Assembly: GCA_964503615.1 (NCBI GenBank)
Contig: CAZDBA010000120.1
Span: forward strand, 1 to 14,941
Direction of reading: 5' to 3'
DNA: 14,941 nucleotides
Source: CAZDBA01 sp964503615
GTDB lineage: Bacteria; Planctomycetota; Planctomycetia; Pirellulales; Pirellulaceae
Positions 1 to 6,803 of the stretch are shown piece after piece. The notes below the pieces were generated by a model that worked only from the letters and a program-made list of their open reading frames with translations, did not search any database and had not been told where the DNA came from. Made by a program: the position numbers and the translations under genes. Within the stretch, counting starts at the first letter, position 1. The number at the start of each line of letters is the position of its first letter.

Positions 1-917
1 GTCGTTAGCATTTTGCCCCCAGCAACCTCGCGACCATTCAAAGATCCAACCGTGTTCTCGCCGCTGCCGTTGTCAGTCGTAAAGACGATGATCGTGTTCT
101 GCCTTAGCCCGTTCTCCTCAATCGCCGAAACGATTCGTCCAACCAGTTTATCGGCGTATCGCACCATCGCTTTGTGCCGATCCATAACGCCTTCCGCCTC
201 CGGCTCGTCAGGCGTTGGAACCATCGGCCCGTGTGGAAGTGCCATCGGATAATAGATCATCATCGGCTCGGCTTTGTTTTTGGCAATAAAGTCGACTAGA
301 TAGTCGGCGTAAACATCGGGGCCAAATTTGCCTGTGCGTGTTTGGCTTCTACCTGCCTGATAAACAAACGGGGCTTGATAACGTTTGCCGCTTGGTCGAT
401 TACCCGTTTCGCCTCCGGTCCACATGCAGTATCCATCGAATCCGGCAGCTTTTAATGCTTCCGGTTCTACGCGAAAGTCATCGATCTGCCACTTACCCGC
501 GATCGCAGTCTTGTAACCCGCTTCGTGAATTGCAATCGGAAAACAGGGATTTAGCTCCGGGTCAAAACTGCAGCCCCCACCCCAACGCGGCACGTCCCAA
601 TGGTTGACCCAACCGTGACGAAACGGATATTGGCCAGTAAGAAAAGACAACCGAGTCGGCGTGCATTGTGGCATGCAATAAAAATTATTGAACTTCATCC
701 CACTTGCGGCCAATCTGTCGATATGCGGAGTCTCGATGCCGTCAGCACCAAAGCAATTGACCCACTCTTTGCCAAGGTCATCCATCATGATAAAGACGAG
801 GTTGTAATGCTCGATCTGGGCCATCGCGACCGATGGCAAAAGAAGAACCGAGACGACAATAACAGCGAGAAGAGAACGTACAGCGGCAAGAACTGTCAGC
901 GGGTGACGCAGTGACAT
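1..917 (-). CDS. Secreted sulfatase (N-terminal 305 residues, runs off the left edge)
   Basis: Arylsulfatase-family hydrolase that would remove sulfate esters from a substrate, probably a sulfated polysaccharide, outside the cytoplasm. The reading frame opens at ATG 915-917 and continues to base 1 without a stop, so the C-terminal part lies outside the window. Residues 1-33 form a long hydrophobic signal peptide ending near A-M-A|Q. Visible sulfatase landmarks are the metal-binding D46-D47 in MMDDLG, the signature C85-T-P-T-R89 with the cysteine that a maturase converts to formylglycine, K142 in AGKW, H229 in LPHGP, and D282-N283 in TTDNG. The signature has cysteine, not serine, so it needs an FGE or anaerobic maturase encoded elsewhere. 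It is transcribed away from cysS, 225 bp apart, and looks like a separate unit. Family assignment is secure; the substrate and S1 subfamily cannot be told from this fragment. Confidence 0.93.
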   Translation of the reverse strand, partial: MSLRHPLTVLAAVRSLLAVIVVSVLLLPSVAMAQIEHYNLVFIMMDDLGKEWVNCFGADGIETPHIDRLAASGMKFNNFYCMPQCTPTRLSFLTGQYPFRHGWVNHWDVPRWGGGCSFDPELNPCFPIAIHEAGYKTAIAGKWQIDDFRVEPEALKAAGFDGYCMWTGGETGNRPSGKRYQAPFVYQAGRSQTRTGKFGPDVYADYLVDFIAKNKAEPMMIYYPMALPHGPMVPTPDEPEAEGVMDRHKAMVRYADKLVGRIVSAIEENGLRQNTIIVFTTDNGSGENTVGSLNGREVAGGKMLT

Positions 918-928
918 TTGATTTTCCA

Positions 929-956
929 ATTGGGGTTTCCGACAAGTAGCCCCAAT
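929..956. repeat. 7-bp inverted repeat upstream of the sulfatase start
   Basis: The arms ATTGGGG (929-935) and CCCCAAT (950-956) are perfect reverse complements separated by 14 nt. The element sits 12-39 nt upstream of the sulfatase ATG. It could be a hairpin in the 5' leader or an operator half-site pair. Chance occurrence is possible. Confidence 0.4.
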
Positions 957-1070
957 ACCACACACCGCAGTTTCAATGCAGGGGAACTTTTGTCCGTCTA
1001 TTGCAGTTCATCGACACTAGGCATGCAAGTACTAGTGCAACGAGCCAGCTAAGAATTTGGGTTGCCAGTT

Positions 1071-1125
1071 AAGTAGCTCGCCACTCCGATGCGAATATTA
1101 ACGCCTCGCTAGAGGCGTACTACTT
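1071..1125. repeat. Intergenic palindromic repeat, complete copy, 3' of cysS
   Basis: A 55-bp element bounded by the inverted ends AAGTAG (1071-1076) and CTACTT (1120-1125). It contains a perfect 7-bp hairpin, ACGCCTC (1101-1107) and GAGGCGT (1112-1118), around a 4-nt loop. Its left 37 bases align with 14902-14939, sharing GTAGCTCGCC, then GCGA, then a block ending TTAACGCCTCGC with few changes. It begins 18 bp beyond the cysS stop, so it may act as a transcription terminator or 3'-end stabiliser. I infer a dispersed REP-like family. Confidence 0.65.
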
Positions 1126-1142
1126 TGAGAAGTAACACTGTA

Positions 1143-2681
1143 CTAAGCGAGCGTCCTTTTAATTACGGTGCCCTCTTTTGTCGTTTGGACTTCAAAACCC
1201 GCGTCCTGGATCTTTTTGCGAATCTCGTCAGCAGCGTCATAGTCCTTGTTCGCCCGTGCGTTGTCGAGATCCTTGCACCACTGGTCCGCTTCGGCGTATT
1301 CATCATCGCCAGAACTGTCGGAAACAGCTTCCGCGATTCCTTCGTTGACCGGTGCGATCGAAAGGACCGAGTTGATCTTTTTCCAGACCGCCAAAGATTC
1401 GTGCGGGTCAGGGTGTTCGCCCCGTACCCAAGGGATTACCACACCCAGCGCGCCGGCCATGTTGAGGTCGTCAGCAAGTGCTTCGGAAAACTGCTTTAGG
1501 ATTGGATGACTCAAGTCGACTTCGGACGCTTCTCCATTGGTCTTCGATTCGAGGTCCATTCGAAAATCAACGATTCGCTGAACCGTGCGGGCCGAGTCCA
1601 ACAAGCCTTTGTAGGTAAAGTTCATGTTCTTGCGGTAATGCGTTTTGATTAACTCGTAACGCAATACAGCAGGAGCAACCGGCTTCCCAGACAGTTCGTC
1701 CGAATTGATATCGATTTTGATTTGGCCTTGGAACACGTCACGGGCAGTATAGAAATTGCCCAGCGACTTGGACATCTTTTCGTCTTCAACCATCAAAAAG
1801 TGAGCGTGGATCCAGAACTTGGCAAAGTGCTCGCCGCCGCTGGCTCCGCAAGTCTGCGCGATCTCGCATTCGTGATGCGGAAAGATCAAATCCTCGCCGC
1901 CGGTATGAATGTCGATCTCGTCAGCATCTAACAGCGCCTTGGCCATTACGCTGCACTCGATGTGCCAACCCGGATAGCCTGTACCCCAAGGCGAATCCCA
2001 CTTCATGATATGTTTTTCATCCGGCTTCCACAGCATAAAGTCGGCGGGATGTTTTTTACGAGCTTGGTTCACATCAGAGACTCGTCCACCGGCTCCACTA
2101 TCCAGCTGGTCGATCGAGTTCCCGCTGAGTTGCCCGTAGCTTGGAAAGCTCTCCACGCTGTAATAGACCACTCCGTCATCGGCGATGTAGGCATGTCCGC
2201 GATCCAACAGTTTTTGGATCATCGTTTGCATGCCGTCAACGTGGGCGGTCGCATGCGGAACCTTTTCCGGGTACTCGAACGCGATTTTGTAACCCAATTT
2301 CCGCGCATCGTTGAGAAACGCTTCAGTGTAGTAAGCGGCGATTTGATAAGGATCGTTAGGATCCTCGACCGATTTCTCGCCCTCTGGAATTCGCCCCGAT
2401 TTTTTATTTTCCTTGATCCGCTCTCCAGCCGAGAGCATTTTGTCTTCTTCGCCTTCGACCATGTGCCCCACATCGGTGATGTTCATCACGTGATCGACTT
2501 CGAATCCTGCCAGCTCTAAAAAACGACGCAACACGTCACCAAACAGAAACGTTCGAAAGTTTCCGATGTGGGCAAAGTCGTAGACGGTCGGGCCGCAACT
2601 GTACATCCGCACGCGCCCCGGTTCGATCGGTTGAAATTCCTCGTTCTGGTTCGTCAGCGAGTTAAAAAAGTGGATTTTCAT
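1143..2681 (-). CDS. cysS: Cysteine--tRNA ligase
   Basis: Class I aminoacyl-tRNA synthetase that charges tRNA-Cys with cysteine in the cytoplasm. The 512-residue product carries the HIGN signature (residues 38-41) and KMSKS (302-306). The zinc site is intact: C29 in YSCGPTVYD, C243 in GWHIEC, and the PHHECE block at 268-273. The family is usually about 460-490 residues. The extra length includes a charged insertion near residues 74-115, after NITDVGHM, a region that is also longer in other bacterial CysRS with the VGH variant. The start is ATG 2679-2681, with no strong Shine-Dalgarno visible. It lies 142 bp downstream of the GT-C-like membrane gene on the same strand, so it is either the last gene of that unit or has its own promoter. 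The palindromic repeat at 1071-1125 follows its stop. Confidence 0.97.
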   Translation of the reverse strand: MKIHFFNSLTNQNEEFQPIEPGRVRMYSCGPTVYDFAHIGNFRTFLFGDVLRRFLELAGFEVDHVMNITDVGHMVEGEEDKMLSAGERIKENKKSGRIPEGEKSVEDPNDPYQIAAYYTEAFLNDARKLGYKIAFEYPEKVPHATAHVDGMQTMIQKLLDRGHAYIADDGVVYYSVESFPSYGQLSGNSIDQLDSGAGGRVSDVNQARKKHPADFMLWKPDEKHIMKWDSPWGTGYPGWHIECSVMAKALLDADEIDIHTGGEDLIFPHHECEIAQTCGASGGEHFAKFWIHAHFLMVEDEKMSKSLGNFYTARDVFQGQIKIDINSDELSGKPVAPAVLRYELIKTHYRKNMNFTYKGLLDSARTVQRIVDFRMDLESKTNGEASEVDLSHPILKQFSEALADDLNMAGALGVVIPWVRGEHPDPHESLAVWKKINSVLSIAPVNEGIAEAVSDSSGDDEYAEADQWCKDLDNARANKDYDAADEIRKKIQDAGFEVQTTKEGTVIKRTLA

Positions 2682-2823
2682 TGCGGCCAGGGCTCTGCAT
2701 TGCTGTGAGTTGAGGATCGTTCAAACGCCAAATCCTACCTATTATTCGCAGGTAAAGACAAGCCGAATCGCCAAAGGGTTCGTGGCAAAGGCAACTGATT
2801 TGATGTGATCGGCAACCCGAAAA

Positions 2824-4581
2824 CTACTTGGTTTGAACTAACAAATCGTACAGCCAAGGATGCACCCACGGATTGTCGATCGAGTACATCGCCGAAACGA
2901 TACTCAACAACAACAGCCCCAGACAAAAGAACTTGCCCGCGGTTGTCTTGCCGATCGAATCGACGATAGGCACCATAGCAACCAACCAGATCGGAATCAG
3001 CCAAAACATCCATCTCAAACCGCTGGTAACTCCACCATAGTTTCGGTCGATCTCGGGGCGATTCAAGTAAAACACAAACACAACGACCGTGAGTGCGATT
3101 CCCATCAACCCCAGCCACCTTAACTGAAATCTGCCCGCGAATGGCAAAGCGAGCAAACCGGCAAAGCTGAGTATCCAAATCGGTGTCAGTGAGCAAATTC
3201 CGTGATGCCCAAGCAGCATGTGGAACGCATAGAGAGCTTGATTTGGTTCACCGCGATCAACTGGCGACTTCCTTCCGCTACTCCAGTAACTGCCCGAGTA
3301 ATCGTACCAGTTCGCAAACTCATAAATCGAAAACTTGTTCGCTGACGTTTCTTCGATCGTGAACTGCGATTTCGAAACTTGATCGCGAACGTTCCAGCGG
3401 CCCAATTTCGCATCACCGTTACGACGCCAGAAACTTTGCTCCGCGTAGGGAGCCGAAAGCGCATCTCTGTCGGTGTCGGAAAGTCGCTTTTGAAGCAGTT
3501 CCAACATTTCGTCTGGCACGTTGCCATCGTCCAACCTGTTTTCGACATCGCCGCTCAACTCGTCGGCAAAGTCGCCTTCGACGGTCGTGATCAATTCGCC
3601 GTCGCCACGAACCGCGTAAGGAGGCTTCCAGGTCGAATGAGCCAGATAGTTCGTGCCGAAGAATCCCGCAGCGACGATCAGTGCTCCCGGAGCGAACGCC
3701 AAAATCGTCTTTTGAGGAGACTTGATCAAACACAAAGCACCCGCGCAGGCAAAGAACGAAAGCGCTGGCAGTTCGTTCGCTGCTGCAAAAGCTCCCAACA
3801 AACCCGCAACAAAATAATGCAACCAACCCGCCGGACAACTGTCATGGCAAACGGCTCCCGTGCGATAGATGCGATCCAAACAATACAGCACTGCCATCAC
3901 ACAAAACGCCGCAGGTAAGTGGTTATTCAGCGACACCGAAAACGTTGTCAGAAAAGTCCCAAAGCCGGCAGCAAACAGAACAAAATATCGAGTCCAATCA
4001 TGAACAACGATTCGCTCCAGCATCGCCGCCAACAAAATCAGGAAGATCACAAACGGAGCCACGTTCGTTACAAACACAATCACTCTCGCGACCAGCATCG
4101 TGTCGTCGGCCAAGGTGAGGCCCATCTTTTTTAACAGCCAATACTTGCCCGCAATCATCGTCGGCATCAACGGCGGCTTGCTGGAATAAGAACGAAGATC
4201 ACCTTCCGCGTTGGGGTGAACTACTTTGTCGATCGTGTTCCAACGGATATCCGATTCCGCCTCCAGCACCTGGTCGATTTCGTAAGTTCCATGATCGACC
4301 AGCGAGCGAATCGTGCACCAACGGCTCCGGTCATTGGCACTGAAAAAAGGTGACGCTGGATCGGAGCGATCGTTCTTCAAAGTTGCAATTTGTCCACTAA
4401 TCGAAGCGATGCTGACAAAGATGATCAGCCAATACATGCTCCAATGTCGACGCTTACAAAGATCGCTGATGGAACTGGGACAAGCGGACGACACACTAGC
4501 AGAGCCCTTTTTCTGCGGGTTGGCATTCGTGTCCGATCCGTTGACCGTCGCGCCAGACGCACCTTTTTCAGAATTCGACAT
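2824..4581 (-). CDS. Multipass membrane protein, probable GT-C (ArnT/PMT-like) glycosyltransferase
   Basis: A 585-residue integral membrane protein with a hydrophilic Ser/Asn-rich N-tail (1-47) and a first membrane segment around 48-68. The following loop holds an acidic/basic motif, N83-D-R-S-R-W88, and a KPPL motif at 135-138. Further hydrophobic segments fall around 163-188, 197-215, 222-236, 254-283, 292-312, 465-482, 486-506, 524-540 and 549-566. A large polar loop spans about 318-460. An acidic residue in the first extracytoplasmic loop plus a following KPPL is typical of ArnT/PMT-type enzymes, which move a sugar from polyprenyl phosphate to an acceptor outside the cell. The start lies 17 nt after the stop of the polyprenyl-phosphate GT2 gene, which would supply such a donor. 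Function is inferred from topology, motif and context; acceptor and sugar are unknown. Confidence 0.7.
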   Translation of the reverse strand: MSNSEKGASGATVNGSDTNANPQKKGSASVSSACPSSISDLCKRRHWSMYWLIIFVSIASISGQIATLKNDRSDPASPFFSANDRSRWCTIRSLVDHGTYEIDQVLEAESDIRWNTIDKVVHPNAEGDLRSYSSKPPLMPTMIAGKYWLLKKMGLTLADDTMLVARVIVFVTNVAPFVIFLILLAAMLERIVVHDWTRYFVLFAAGFGTFLTTFSVSLNNHLPAAFCVMAVLYCLDRIYRTGAVCHDSCPAGWLHYFVAGLLGAFAAANELPALSFFACAGALCLIKSPQKTILAFAPGALIVAAGFFGTNYLAHSTWKPPYAVRGDGELITTVEGDFADELSGDVENRLDDGNVPDEMLELLQKRLSDTDRDALSAPYAEQSFWRRNGDAKLGRWNVRDQVSKSQFTIEETSANKFSIYEFANWYDYSGSYWSSGRKSPVDRGEPNQALYAFHMLLGHHGICSLTPIWILSFAGLLALPFAGRFQLRWLGLMGIALTVVVFVFYLNRPEIDRNYGGVTSGLRWMFWLIPIWLVAMVPIVDSIGKTTAGKFFCLGLLLLSIVSAMYSIDNPWVHPWLYDLLVQTK

Positions 4582-4598
4582 TCAGATATTGATTCGGC

Positions 4599-5606
4599 TT
4601 AAACTTCAGAGATGTTGGTTTGGGCTTCAGCGTTCTGGTCAGATTTCTGGCCATAGGTTTCTGAAATCGAGTAAGGCTCTTCGTGGCGTTGATTTCGAGC
4701 TGTAATCAGTTCGGCAAGGAATCCGATACACAACAGTTGAGCACCTAACAATAATGCACCCAACGAATACAACACAATCGGACGCTGATGAAGCGGAGTC
4801 CACTCGGGAAACATCATCATCCGCAACACCCAGTAAATCGCCATGCAAAACATGCCGAACACGCCCATCGAAAACGCACCCAAACCCAGACCACCCAGCA
4901 AGTGCTGAGGACGATGGTTAAAGCTGGTTAAAAAACAAACCGTCAGCAGATCCAAAAAACCTTTTGGCAATCTCGAGAAACCGTATTTCGACTTGCCGAA
5001 TTTTCGACGGCGATGATTCACAACAACTTCACCAACCCGATACCCGCGCGAGGCTGCCAGAACTGGTATGAAACGGTGAAGTTCACCATACAGGTTAATC
5101 TCATCGAAAATTTGACGTCGATACGCTTTAAAGCCACAGTTGTGATCGTGTAGCTTGAGTCCGGTCAACCAACCGATCAAAAGGTTAAAGATTCTTGAGG
5201 GAAACGTCTTTCCGATCGGATCTTTACGAACTTTCTTCCAACCGCTCACTACGTCATATTTGTCGGCAATCAGATCGGCCAGTAACTCGGGCACCTCTGC
5301 CGGGTCGTCTTGAAGGTCGGCGTCCATCGTGATTACGTATTCGCGGTTCGCCGCAGCAACGCCTGCCCGAATCGCGGCCGCTTTGCCAAAGTTGCGTCGA
5401 AACTTGATCGCGATCACACGGCCGTCTGCGTCAGCCAAACGTTTCAAAATGGGCCAGCTCTCGTCAGTCGAGCCATCGTTTACGAAGATAATTTCAAACG
5501 TGTATTGGTTCTGTTCGCAAACGGCACAGATCTCTTTGTGCAAAGCTTCGAGGCTTTCTTCTTCGTTGTAGACAGGAACTACGAACGATATCTCAGCTTT
5601 TTCCAT
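4599..5606 (-). CDS. GT2 polyprenyl-phosphate glycosyltransferase (DPM synthase/GtrB/ArnC-like)
   Basis: Transfers a sugar from a nucleotide donor to polyprenyl phosphate at the inner face of the membrane. The GT-A domain (about 1-230) shows VVPVYNEEESL at 9-19, VNDGSTDES at 42-50, the metal-binding DADLQDDP at 95-102, the DHNCGFKAYRR block at 154-164, and the basic RKFGKSKYGF stretch at 201-210. Two membrane segments follow, around 236-262 and 276-301, the usual layout of the GtrB/ArnC branch, then a polar tail. The ATG at 5604-5606 has GGAG eight nt upstream and lies inside the last codons of the UPF0104-like gene (14-nt overlap), so translation is probably coupled. Sugar identity cannot be told from sequence alone. 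Confidence 0.92.
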   Translation of the reverse strand: MEKAEISFVVPVYNEEESLEALHKEICAVCEQNQYTFEIIFVNDGSTDESWPILKRLADADGRVIAIKFRRNFGKAAAIRAGVAAANREYVITMDADLQDDPAEVPELLADLIADKYDVVSGWKKVRKDPIGKTFPSRIFNLLIGWLTGLKLHDHNCGFKAYRRQIFDEINLYGELHRFIPVLAASRGYRVGEVVVNHRRRKFGKSKYGFSRLPKGFLDLLTVCFLTSFNHRPQHLLGGLGLGAFSMGVFGMFCMAIYWVLRMMMFPEWTPLHQRPIVLYSLGALLLGAQLLCIGFLAELITARNQRHEEPYSISETYGQKSDQNAEAQTNISEV

Positions 5607-6495
5607 TTTTGCTTCTCCGTTTCTCGATCCAATGTTCGGTTACATAGAGTATAGCTGAAGACACGAGTTCAGCGGAAAGCCAAACCAGACGCACCAAAAT
5701 CGCTGCCATCACAGCGATGACAGTGCCGAATTGCGAGCCCAATAACGGAATCATCACCAGCTCGCGGACGCCCAGCCCTCCCGGGATCAACGATACAAAC
5801 CCGCCAACAGTTGCCAAAGTAACCGCCGCTAAAGTAACCAGAATATCCGCAGTCGTTGGGTTCGCCCCTGGCAACGCACTGACAACCAACCACAAGCAGA
5901 TCCCGTTCAATAGCCATCCGAATGCCAACGCGACCCAGCCGGTCAACATTGTTCGTAGATCAACCGCGTAATTGTGACGTTTACTATTGATAGGGCGGAT
6001 TTTAGTTGCGAGCCAGTTAAAGATCGGCGGCCAAGTCACCACGCCAGCCCCGATCATCAACAGAACTGCAAGAATTTGCAGCCAGCGAAAGTCTTGAAAT
6101 TTCACGATCAGCAATCCACTGGCAATCGCTGAACCCACGAAAATCCAAGCGAATGTTTCCACGAAAACACTGGCTGCTGCAGGAGCGATCGAGACTTTGT
6201 CATCACGAACACGATCGGTACGGATGACGATCACCATCGCCTTGCCTGGCACGTACTTGCCCAATTGGCTGATCAGAAACGCGCCCAGCGACTTGAGCAG
6301 TCTTGGTTTTTGCTTGAGCGAAATAAGGACTTGGTACCAGAATATCCAAGACATCAGCATGGCGCCGATATAGACAACCGCCGCCAGCGCGAGTTTTGAA
6401 AAATCAATTTCCGATAGCTGAATGGGCTGCTGCTGAAAATCGACGAATGCTTTGCGGATCGTCCAGACAAGGGCGGCCACCACCGCGACAATCAT
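5593..6495 (-). CDS. UPF0104/LPG-synthase-TM-domain-like membrane protein (possible lipid-linked sugar flippase)
   Basis: A 300-residue multipass protein of the family that includes the transmembrane half of MprF and archaeal AglD-like proteins. Family motifs are SQLGKYVPGK at 76-85 and SLIPGGLGVRE at 235-245. It overlaps the GT2 gene by 14 nt and heads the three-gene block, so a role in moving or presenting the polyprenyl-linked sugar is plausible but inferred. No aminoacyl-transfer domain is present, so it is not a full MprF. The ATG at 6493-6495 has no Shine-Dalgarno, and the frame stays open upstream to a stop at 6673-6675. The upstream codons encode a convincing basic leader (KPQNKRAFWLRIFRIA) running straight into the first membrane segment. 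No ATG, GTG or TTG occurs there. CTG at 6583-6585, with GAGG seven nt before it, would give a 330-residue protein and is my preferred true start. Confidence 0.88.
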   Translation of the reverse strand: MIVAVVAALVWTIRKAFVDFQQQPIQLSEIDFSKLALAAVVYIGAMLMSWIFWYQVLISLKQKPRLLKSLGAFLISQLGKYVPGKAMVIVIRTDRVRDDKVSIAPAAASVFVETFAWIFVGSAIASGLLIVKFQDFRWLQILAVLLMIGAGVVTWPPIFNWLATKIRPINSKRHNYAVDLRTMLTGWVALAFGWLLNGICLWLVVSALPGANPTTADILVTLAAVTLATVGGFVSLIPGGLGVRELVMIPLLGSQFGTVIAVMAAILVRLVWLSAELVSSAILYVTEHWIEKRRSKNGKS

Positions 6496-6582
6496 CGCGA
6501 TGCGAAATATGCGCAGCCAAAAAGCTCGCTTATTTTGGGGTTTGATAGCAGAATTGGAATTACTCTGCGTTGCGGGCGGGTT

Positions 6583-6596
6583 CAGTGGAATGCCTC
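6583..6596 (-). promoter_or_regulatory. Possible ribosome binding site and CTG start for the UPF0104-like gene
   Basis: On the minus strand GAGG (6596-6593) is followed by a 7-nt spacer and an in-frame CTG (6585-6583). This lies 30 codons upstream of the only in-frame ATG (6495), which itself has no purine-rich site. CTG initiation is rare, so this is an inference from spacing and from the protein-like character of the extra residues. Confidence 0.4.
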
Positions 6597-6789
6597 GAAG
6601 AAAGGATAATGGGTCTAAGTTGGACAGGGCAAAATAGCAGATCGGAAGAGATTTCGGGAGCTTGGTAATTCGCTATTTACCCACGAGCTTTAAAACGACT
6701 ACATTACTGCGATTCAATCGGTCGACCCCTCAACTTCTACTTATGTAGTGAGGCTTGGCCGGAAACGGACTAGATGCCTATATAATTTT

Positions 6790-6803
6790 GGAGCACTACC
6801 ATG
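6790..6803 (+). promoter_or_regulatory. Shine-Dalgarno and start of the coiled-coil envelope protein
   Basis: GGAG at 6790-6793 lies seven nt before ATG 6801-6803. This fixes the start, which is also where the signal peptide begins. A TATAAT at 6781-6786 is too close to the GGAG to serve as its -10 box. A weak TTTACC (6676-6681) and TACATT (6700-6705) pair with an 18-nt spacer is the best promoter candidate I see, and it is not convincing. Confidence 0.6.

Noticed and set aside
1015..1037. CACTAG and CTAGTG arms around an 11-nt spacer between the sulfatase and cysS.
   Set aside because: Only 6 bp, no T-run, and no gene start or end next to it; likely chance.
1962..2519. A 185-codon plus-strand open frame inside cysS.
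   Set aside because: It is antisense to a fully supported cysS with all catalytic motifs and has no recognisable domain.
6639..6650. A 12-base match to the start of the common Illumina adapter (AGATCGGAAGAG).
   Set aside because: The next base differs from the adapter and the flanking sequence continues normally, so I take it as chance. It lies at a contig-internal site; read coverage there would settle it.
6781..6786. A perfect TATAAT before the coiled-coil protein gene.
   Set aside because: It ends four bases before the Shine-Dalgarno, so transcription from it would begin at or inside the ribosome site, and there is no matching -35.
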